Made by a program: the position numbers and the translations under genes. Source: an uncultured Clostridia bacterium (GTDB taxonomy: Bacteria > Bacillota > Clostridia > Christensenellales > Aristaeellaceae). Taken from it: a stretch of DNA of 21,035 nt. Shown in pieces: positions 5,457 through 11,402 of this stretch (positions within the stretch are counted from its first letter, which is position 1; every line of letters starts with the position of its first letter). The DNA is taken from positions 1 to 21,035 of the forward strand of contig CALNAU010000143.1 of NCBI GenBank assembly GCA_937874275.1, read 5' to 3'. Under the pieces are notes generated by a model. The model was not told the origin of the DNA. It saw only the letters and a list, made by a program, of their open reading frames with translations, and did not search any database.

Positions 5457-7360
5457 TGAAAATCGCGAAGAGTCAGAAAATCCTGGCCGGTCTGGTCTTT
5501 CTCATCATGCTGGCGCTGCTGGTGGCGGGCATCATGGGCCTCATGGCTCGGCACCAGGCCAGCACGTTCGCCACGCTGGATGAGATGCGAAGCTACTCGG
5601 TCATGGCGACCGCGCACCAGCCATTGGTCGACCAGTATGGCAAGGAAGCCAACGAGAAGGCCTACGAATATGCCCAAGCCAACGGCTACAGCCGCAACCA
5701 ACGGCGCGACTATGTGCTGGAGCAGGAAGCCCTAGCCCGCAAGGAAGCGCTGGTGGCGCTGCGCCCCGGCTTCAGCCAGGATTCGCCCGGCTACGCCCAG
5801 GCCATCCTGACGCTGGACAAGGAGCTGGAGAAGTATTACCTGGCCTTGGACGCGGAGGAGAAGGCATTCCTGGCGGCCAAGGGGCAGGAGGCGCCGCCGG
5901 TGGAGGTACCGGTGGAGGAAGCGCCCCCCGCCGAAGGCACGGACGCCGCGGTGATGGAAGCCCCGATTTCCGAAGACGACGCCATGCGCCCGGTCATCGA
6001 CGACCTGACGGGCTTTGAGCCCTCGGCCGCGCTGGTGGCGCAGAAGGAAGCCATCACCCCCTACGCGGACGCGCTGCTGAGCGAAATTTCCCTCATCCAC
6101 CCCGCCCTGACCGCCGACATGTTGGCGGGCGCCCGGCAGCCGATCATCGACGCCGTGCGCGCCAAGGGCGATACCTTTGAAACCATCTACGACCGCGCGC
6201 TCGCCGCGGGCGCCGACAGCGTGCTCACCGGGCGCGACCCGCTGTTTATGCGCATGGTGCGTGAGGCAGAGAATCTGCTGTATCTGGCCTTCGGCGCGCT
6301 GGCGCTGGGGCTGGCCATCCTGTTTTACAAAACCATGGTCAAGCGCATGGGCACCCCGCGCTTCATCATATTGCTGTTCTTTATCCTGCTGATTGTGCTG
6401 GCCGGGCTTTACGACATCGCCATCCCCGGCATGATTACCAATATCCTGCAGCGCCTGGGCATGTACGGCGTGCTGGCGTTGGCCATGCTGCCTGGCATCC
6501 AGTCAGGCATCAGCCTAAACATGGGCATGCCCATCGGCATCATCTCGGGCCTGCTGTCCACGGTCATCGCACTGGAAATGAACCTGACCGGCTGGGGCGC
6601 CCTGGTGTTCGCCATCGTGGTGGGCATCCTGATGGCTGTCCCCGTTGGCTATGCCTACGGCCTGCTGCTCAACCGCATCAAGGGCAGCGAGATGACGGTC
6701 TCCACCTATGTGGGCTTCAGCTATGTATCGCTGTTCTGTATCGCGTGGATGCTGCTGCCCTTCCGCAACCCGAAGCTCACCTGGGCGCTGGGCAGCGGCC
6801 TGCGCCTGATGCACAACATGTCGGGCAACATTGGCGGGCTGCTGGATAACTTCCTGCGCTTCAATGTGCTGGGCGTGTCGGTGCCCACCGGCCTGCTGCT
6901 GTTCCTGGGCCTCAGCTGCCTGGTGATGTACCTGTTTGAGCGCTCCCGCAAGGGCGTGGCCATGATTGCCGCGGGCAGCAACCCGGCCTTCGCCAAGGCC
7001 AGCGGCATCAATGTGGACCACATGCGCATCATCGGCACCACGCTGTCCACCGTGATCGCCGCTGTGGGCATCATCGTCTACTCGCAGAGCTTCGGCTTCA
7101 TGTCCTTGTACATGGGCCCGCAGCAAATGGGCTTTATCGCGGCCAGCGCCATCCTCATCGGCGGCGCCTCGGTCTCCAAAGCCAAGGTGTTCCACGTCAT
7201 TCTGGGCACCTTCCTCTTCCAGGGTGTGCTGGCCATGGGCATCCAGGTCGCCAACGCCATGATTGACGTCAGCGGCCTCAGCGAGGTCATGCGCATCCTG
7301 ATTTCCAACGGCATCATCCTGTATGCCCTGACACAGGCGGGAGGTAAGGGACGTGACTGA
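5456..7360 (+). CDS. ABC importer permease 1 (BPD_transp_2 type) with large N-terminal extra-membrane domain
   Basis: The 634-residue membrane protein has a first transmembrane helix at about 11-30. A hydrophilic segment of about 240 residues (31-272), probably outside the membrane, follows. Then come about ten further hydrophobic segments (273-625). The C-terminal part looks like RbsC/NupP permeases; the segment GSNPAFAKASGINV (507-520) matches the cytoplasmic loop that contacts the ATPase. The extra segment is helical and charged, and contains an acidic, proline-rich linker (145-175) with repeated VEVPVEEAPPAE-like phrases. Usual permeases of this type are about 300-400 residues, so the N-terminal domain is an addition. 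I recognise no family for it. Its likely role, inferred only from position, is in contacting the binding protein or ligand. The ATG overlaps the ATPase stop. Confidence 0.88.
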   Translation: MKIAKSQKILAGLVFLIMLALLVAGIMGLMARHQASTFATLDEMRSYSVMATAHQPLVDQYGKEANEKAYEYAQANGYSRNQRRDYVLEQEALARKEALVALRPGFSQDSPGYAQAILTLDKELEKYYLALDAEEKAFLAAKGQEAPPVEVPVEEAPPAEGTDAAVMEAPISEDDAMRPVIDDLTGFEPSAALVAQKEAITPYADALLSEISLIHPALTADMLAGARQPIIDAVRAKGDTFETIYDRALAAGADSVLTGRDPLFMRMVREAENLLYLAFGALALGLAILFYKTMVKRMGTPRFIILLFFILLIVLAGLYDIAIPGMITNILQRLGMYGVLALAMLPGIQSGISLNMGMPIGIISGLLSTVIALEMNLTGWGALVFAIVVGILMAVPVGYAYGLLLNRIKGSEMTVSTYVGFSYVSLFCIAWMLLPFRNPKLTWALGSGLRLMHNMSGNIGGLLDNFLRFNVLGVSVPTGLLLFLGLSCLVMYLFERSRKGVAMIAAGSNPAFAKASGINVDHMRIIGTTLSTVIAAVGIIVYSQSFGFMSLYMGPQQMGFIAASAILIGGASVSKAKVFHVILGTFLFQGVLAMGIQVANAMIDVSGLSEVMRILISNGIILYALTQAGGKGRD

Positions 7361-8606
7361 GTTGAACCGCCCCAACATCAACATCGGCAAGCACCTGAAA
7401 GAGTATGTGGTGACCTATGTCTTCCTCATCCTTTCGGTGATCTTCATCATTGTGTCCGGCCGGCCCATGAACGACATCCTGTTCCAGATCATGAGCCGCC
7501 TGGTGCGCAACCTGTTCATCGTCCTTTCCCTGATTATCCCCATCATCACGGGCATGGGCATCAACTTTGCCATTACCATCGGCGCCATGGCGGCGCAGGT
7601 GGGCATGCTGTTGGCCATCAACTGGAGCCTGACGGGCATCGCGGGCATACTGGTCTCGGCGCTGATTACCGTGCCGCTGGCCAGCGCCTTTGGCTTTCTG
7701 ATTGGCTCGCTGCTCAACAAGATGAAGGGGCAGGAGACCATCGGCTCCCTCATCCTGGGCTACTTCGCCAACGGCGCGTATCAGCTGCTGTTCCTGTTTG
7801 TGTTCGGCATGATCATCCCGCTGAGCGAAAAGGTGACCATCGTGGGCGCCACGGGCGTGCGCAACACGCTGGACCTGACCATCAACAAGCTGCAGGGCGC
7901 CATTGACGGCGTGCTGCGCATCCACTTCAGCACGGCGCTGTACATCGTCAGCGGCATCATTCTGGTGGGCGCCATCATCCTGTTTGTCACCAAGCGCATG
8001 AGCAGCCGCCGCTTCTACACGCTGGGCGGGCTGACGGTGCTGTTCCTCATCATCTACCATCTGCCGTTTGTGCAGCCCAGCTTCGCCAACGTGCATGTGC
8101 CGGTGGTGACCTTCGTGCTGGTGGGCCTGCTGTGCCTGTTCAATGCCGGCATCATGAAGACCCGCCTGGGCCAGCAGTTCCGCGCCGTGGGGCAGAGCCG
8201 CACGGTGGCCAACTCGGCCGGTATCAACGTCAACCGCGTGCGCCTGATTGCCATCATGCTGTCCACAGTGCTGGCCGGCTGGGGGCAAATCATCTTCATC
8301 CAGAACCTGGGCACCCTGCAGACCTATTCGGCCCATGAGATGGTGGGTCTGTACGCGGGCGCTGCCATTCTGGTGGGCGGCGCCAGCATCAACCGGGCCA
8401 CCAACGGCCAGGCCATCATCGGCTGCCTGCTGTTCCACACGCTGTTCGTGGTGGCGCAGGACGCGGGAACGGTGATGTTCGGCAACCCCGTGGTGGGCGA
8501 GTACTTCCGCGTGTTCCTGTGCTACGGCGTCATCGCGGTCGCCCTGGTGATGCACACCTGGCGCTCCCACACCGCCAAGAAAAAGATGAGCGCGCTGCAG
8601 GCGTAA
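7353..8606 (+). CDS. ABC importer permease 2 (BPD_transp_2 type)
   Basis: This 417-residue integral membrane protein is the partner of the preceding permease. It has roughly ten hydrophobic segments, from about 20-35 to 385-400. The segment RLGQQFRAVGQSRTVANSAGINVNRVR (271-297, shown here only by its ends RLGQQ and NVNRVR) corresponds to the ATPase-contacting loop of RbsC/NupQ-like permeases. AAILVGGASINRATNGQAI (337-355) is the conserved glycine-rich region seen also in permease 1 (IAASAILIGGASVSKAKVF). Paired different permeases are typical of nucleoside/BmpA-type importers. Translation starts at a GTG eight bases after GGGAGG (7339-7344) inside the end of the previous gene, an 8-base overlap that fits coupled expression. 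The substrate cannot be read from the sequence. A strong terminator follows. Confidence 0.9.
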   Translation: MTELNRPNINIGKHLKEYVVTYVFLILSVIFIIVSGRPMNDILFQIMSRLVRNLFIVLSLIIPIITGMGINFAITIGAMAAQVGMLLAINWSLTGIAGILVSALITVPLASAFGFLIGSLLNKMKGQETIGSLILGYFANGAYQLLFLFVFGMIIPLSEKVTIVGATGVRNTLDLTINKLQGAIDGVLRIHFSTALYIVSGIILVGAIILFVTKRMSSRRFYTLGGLTVLFLIIYHLPFVQPSFANVHVPVVTFVLVGLLCLFNAGIMKTRLGQQFRAVGQSRTVANSAGINVNRVRLIAIMLSTVLAGWGQIIFIQNLGTLQTYSAHEMVGLYAGAAILVGGASINRATNGQAIIGCLLFHTLFVVAQDAGTVMFGNPVVGEYFRVFLCYGVIAVALVMHTWRSHTAKKKMSALQA

Positions 8607-8629
8607 ACCCCAAAACTACCAAACACAGG

Positions 8630-8660
8630 ACAGGGAGGCAATCGCCTCCCTGTTGCTTTT
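8630..8660 (+). terminator. Terminator of the ABC importer operon
   Basis: A perfect 10-bp stem (ACAGGGAGGC, 8630-8639, with GCCTCCCTGT, 8644-8653) closes a 4-base loop. TGCTTTTGTT follows. It lies 24 bases after the permease 2 stop and is a standard intrinsic terminator on the plus strand. Confidence 0.9.
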
Positions 8661-8704
8661 GTTATAAATTATTAGGTATCCCAATTAAAGTCTTTTGGAG
8701 GGGT

Positions 8705-8738
8705 TTGGGGGACCTTTTCTTCAGAAAAGGTCCCCCAA
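8705..8738. repeat. Perfect 16-bp-arm palindrome between convergent operons
   Basis: TTGGGGGACCTTTTCT (8705-8720) and its exact complement (8723-8738) are separated by two bases. The arms are preceded by AAAGTCTTTTGGAGGGG. Similar arrangements (AAAGTCTTTT, then a G-run, then a palindrome) are, to my recollection, recurrent intergenic elements in Clostridia. It may also end transcription of the glucokinase gene, whose stop is 35 bases away, though no clean U-tract follows on the minus strand. Confidence 0.75.
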
Positions 8739-8772
8739 TTCGTCCCATTCCCCGTTCCCGTTCTCACGGTCC

Positions 8773-9636
8773 CTACCCCGCAAGCTGCGCCAGGGCAGCC
8801 GCGCCGATGATGCCGGCGTCGTTCTGGAAGTGGGCTGAGACAATCTGGGTGAAGGGGTTGAAGGTGCGAAAGGCGCTGGTCTGCTCCACCTGCTGGCGGA
8901 AGGTGCCGATGACGATGTCGCCGGCGTTGGACAGGCCGCCGCCGATGGCAATGATCTGGGGCGCGAAAATCATCATCAAGCTGCTGAGGCCGATGACGAC
9001 CTCGTGCACATAGGCCTCCCAAATGTCCAGCAGGTCGCCCGCGCGGATGCGGCTGATGGCCTCGCGCACGCTGATGCCGCCAGCCATTTCGCGCAGCTTG
9101 CTGGCGGCGGCGTACATCTCCCAGCAGCCCTTCTGGCCGCAACTGCACGGGCGGCCGTCGGCATGGGTAATCATGTGGCCCACCTCGCCATGCAGGCCCA
9201 TATGGCCGCGGGCGGGCACGCCGCCCACGATGATGCCGCCGCCGATGCCGGTGCCCAGGGTGATGAGCAGGCCGGTGTCGCAGCCCTTGAGGGCGCCGTG
9301 GATATGCTCCGCCGCCAGGGCGCACATGGCGTCATTCTCCATGGGCAGGGCGCGGTTGAACTGCTCGTACAGCAAGGGGCCCAGCGGCGCGGCCTGCCAG
9401 CCCAATTGGCTGGCGGTCACATAGCCCTGGTTGTCCATGGAGCCGGCGCAGGAGATGCCCACGGGCGCGCCGGGGAACTTGCGCTCGGCCACGCTCACCA
9501 TGCTGTGGATGGCCTGGGCCATCTGGGCAGGGTCGCGCGGGGACTGCCTGCGGTCGCGGTAGATGATGTTCAGGCCATCCTGCACACAGCCAAGCTTGAT
9601 GGTCGTTCCGCCAATATCAACGCCAATCGCGTACAT
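8773..9636 (-). CDS. glk: ROK-family glucokinase
   Basis: The 287-residue cytoplasmic kinase most likely phosphorylates glucose with ATP, feeding glycolysis. It has the ROK layout: phosphate-binding DIGGTTIK (7-14), catalytic Asp102 in ENDAMCAL (100-107), LGTGIGGGII (127-136), EVGHM (151-155) and the zinc motif CSCGQKGCWE (164-173), with Cys164, Cys166, Cys171 and His154 as expected ligands. The length is slightly below the usual 300-320 residues. The ExGH and CxCGxxGCxE motifs are those of ROK sugar kinases rather than of ROK repressors, and no N-terminal helix-turn-helix is present. Glucose is the best guess; fructose or N-acetylmannosamine kinases share these motifs. The ATG lies four bases after GAGGTG. 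It follows glpK by 94 bases on the same strand and has its own possible promoter. Confidence 0.88.
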   Translation of the reverse strand: MYAIGVDIGGTTIKLGCVQDGLNIIYRDRRQSPRDPAQMAQAIHSMVSVAERKFPGAPVGISCAGSMDNQGYVTASQLGWQAAPLGPLLYEQFNRALPMENDAMCALAAEHIHGALKGCDTGLLITLGTGIGGGIIVGGVPARGHMGLHGEVGHMITHADGRPCSCGQKGCWEMYAAASKLREMAGGISVREAISRIRAGDLLDIWEAYVHEVVIGLSSLMMIFAPQIIAIGGGLSNAGDIVIGTFRQQVEQTSAFRTFNPFTQIVSAHFQNDAGIIGAAALAQLAG

Positions 9637-9663
9637 GTTTCACCTCGGAGTATTGTTGCGTCT

Positions 9664-9692
9664 ATCCTATCACAATTGCCGGTTGTATACAA
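9664..9692 (-). promoter_or_regulatory. Possible promoter for the glucokinase gene
   Basis: On the minus strand TGA precedes TAGGAT (complement of 9664-9669), an extended -10. TTGTAT (complement of 9687-9692) lies 17 bases upstream. Both boxes are imperfect. Between this and the glpK stop lie two GC-rich inverted repeats (GCGCAG/CTGCGC at 9695-9710 and the palindrome GCAACCGCGGTTGC at 9717-9730) that could weakly terminate glpK transcription. Confidence 0.35.
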
Positions 9693-9730
9693 TCGCGCAG
9701 GGGGCTGCGCAGGGGCGCAACCGCGGTTGC

Positions 9731-11230
9731 TTAGGCATCCTGCCGCGCCCAATAGCGCGCGGCGTCCACGGCGCGTTTCCAGCCCTTGAGCGCCTGCGCG
9801 CGGTCCTCGGCCTGCATGCGGGGGGTAAAGGCGCGCTCGGCCTGCCAGCCATGGGCGGTCTCGGCGGCGTTTTGATACACGCCGACAGCCAGCCCGGCCA
9901 GCAGCGCAGCGCCCAGGGCGGTGGTTTCCAGCACGGCGGGGCGCAGGATGGGCAGGTCCATCACATCGGCCTGAAACTGCATCAAAAAGTCGTTGGCGGT
10001 GGCGCCGCCATCCACCCGCAACTGGGCGGGGCGCTGGCGCGCGTCCTGGGCCATGGCGGCCAGCAGGTCGCCCGACTGGTAGGCGATGGATTCCAGCGCC
10101 GCGCGCACGATGTGGGCGCGGGAGGTACCCCGCGTCATGCCCACCAGCGTGCCCCGGGCGTACATGTCCCAGTGGGGCGCGCCAAGGCCGGTAAAGGCGG
10201 GCACCAGGTAGCAGTCGCCCGAGGTGGGCACGCTGCGGGCCATCTGCTCGGACTGGGCGGCGCTGTCAATCAGGTGCAGCTCGTCGCGCAGCCATTGAAT
10301 GGCCGCGCCGCCTACAAACACGCTGCCCTCCAGCGCGTAGGTGGGCTTGCCGTCCAGCCGCCAGGCCATGGTGCTCAGCAGGCCGGCCTCGCTGTGGCGC
10401 AGCTCGCTGCCGGTGTTCATCAGCATGAAGCAGCCGGTGCCATAGGTGTTTTTCACCATGCCCGCCTCCAGGCACCCCTGGCCAAACAGCGCCGCGTGCT
10501 GATCGCCCACCAGCGAGGCGACCGGGATGGGCGTGCCCAGCACGTCGTCTTCCAGCATGCCGATGATACGTGCGGTGTCCACCACCTGGGGCAGCAAGGG
10601 GCGGGGGATATCCATCATGGCCAGCAGGTCGTTGTCCCACTGCTGGGTGTTGAGGTTAAACAGCATCGTGCGCCCGGCGTTGGTGGCATCGGTCACATGC
10701 GGGTGCCCGGCTACCAGGTGCCAGGCCAGGTAGCTGTCCACCGTGCCGAAGCACAGTTCGCCCCGCTGCGCGCGCTCCCGCGCGTCCAGGTGGTCCAGCA
10801 GCCATTGCAGCTTGGTGCCCGAGAAATAGGCATCCGGTACCAAGCCGGTCTTCTGGCGGATGGTGTCGGCGTGACCCGCCTGCTTGAGGCGCTCCACATA
10901 CTGGGCGGTGCGGCGGCACTGCCAGACGATGGCCCGGTGCAGCGGGCGGCCGGTGGCCCGGTCCCACAGCAAGGTGGTCTCCCGCTGGTTGGTGATGCCG
11001 ATGGCGGCGATTTCCCGCGCGTCGATGCCAGCCTTGCGCACGGCGGCGCGCAGGCTCTCCACCTGGGTGGAGAGGATGTCGTCCGGGTCGTGCTCCACCC
11101 AGCCGAGCTGGGGGTAATGCTGCTTAAACTCCAGCGCGGCCGAGCTGACCGGCCTGCCTTCCGGCGTGAAGACAACCGCACGGGACGAGGTGGTGCCCTG
11201 GTCCAGGGCGACGAGGTATCGCTTGTTCAT
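9731..11230 (-). CDS. glpK: Glycerol kinase
   Basis: This cytoplasmic FGGY kinase converts glycerol to glycerol 3-phosphate using ATP. The 499-residue protein aligns over its whole length with GlpK: DQGTTSSRAV (10-19), GWVEHDP (43-49), ITNQRETT (79-86), WQCRRT (103-108), YFSGTK (135-140), GDQHAALFGQ (242-251, catalytic Asp243), NTYGTGCFMLMNTG (261-274) and FTGLGAPHWD (346-355). The equivalent of the histidine that HPr phosphorylates in enterococcal and Bacillus GlpK (YHFFG) is Asp229 here (DDVLG, 228-232), so PTS-mediated activation looks absent. The start chosen is the ATG after AAAGGAG, not the upstream in-frame start at 11266. No glpF or glpD lies beside it; its neighbours are glucokinase downstream and an unrelated operon upstream. 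Confidence 0.96.
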   Translation of the reverse strand: MNKRYLVALDQGTTSSRAVVFTPEGRPVSSAALEFKQHYPQLGWVEHDPDDILSTQVESLRAAVRKAGIDAREIAAIGITNQRETTLLWDRATGRPLHRAIVWQCRRTAQYVERLKQAGHADTIRQKTGLVPDAYFSGTKLQWLLDHLDARERAQRGELCFGTVDSYLAWHLVAGHPHVTDATNAGRTMLFNLNTQQWDNDLLAMMDIPRPLLPQVVDTARIIGMLEDDVLGTPIPVASLVGDQHAALFGQGCLEAGMVKNTYGTGCFMLMNTGSELRHSEAGLLSTMAWRLDGKPTYALEGSVFVGGAAIQWLRDELHLIDSAAQSEQMARSVPTSGDCYLVPAFTGLGAPHWDMYARGTLVGMTRGTSRAHIVRAALESIAYQSGDLLAAMAQDARQRPAQLRVDGGATANDFLMQFQADVMDLPILRPAVLETTALGAALLAGLAVGVYQNAAETAHGWQAERAFTPRMQAEDRAQALKGWKRAVDAARYWARQDA

Positions 11231-11284
11231 GGGGCTCCTTTCGACGCGCTGGCGCGCGCGAATCATTCGGATGGATGGTCAACA

Positions 11285-11327
11285 TATCATGTGATACCAG
11301 TTTATCCGGGAATGGCCGGCATTTCAA
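11285..11327 (-). promoter_or_regulatory. glpK promoter with adjoining operator-like palindrome
   Basis: On the minus strand TTGAAA (complement of 11322-11327) is followed after 17 bases by TAAACT (complement of 11299-11304). Just downstream, where transcription should start, lies a symmetric TATCATGTGATA (11285-11296; TATCA and TGATA flanking two central bases). A bound repressor there would block initiation. The regulator is unknown. It is 55 bases above the start codon. Confidence 0.55.
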
Positions 11328-11346
11328 GGCAATCCAATAAAAAGAA

Positions 11347-11377
11347 GGTGAGGAGCGGCTCCACGCCGCCCCTCACC
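11347..11377 (-). terminator. Terminator of the glyQS / propeller operon
   Basis: A 13-bp stem (11347-11359 with 11365-11377, one G-U pair when read on the minus strand) closes a 5-base loop. On the minus strand TTCTTTTTATT follows. It lies 26 bases after the stop of the propeller gene. Confidence 0.9.
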
Positions 11378-11402
11378 TCAAGCTGTACCTTGTACCTGCC
11401 GA

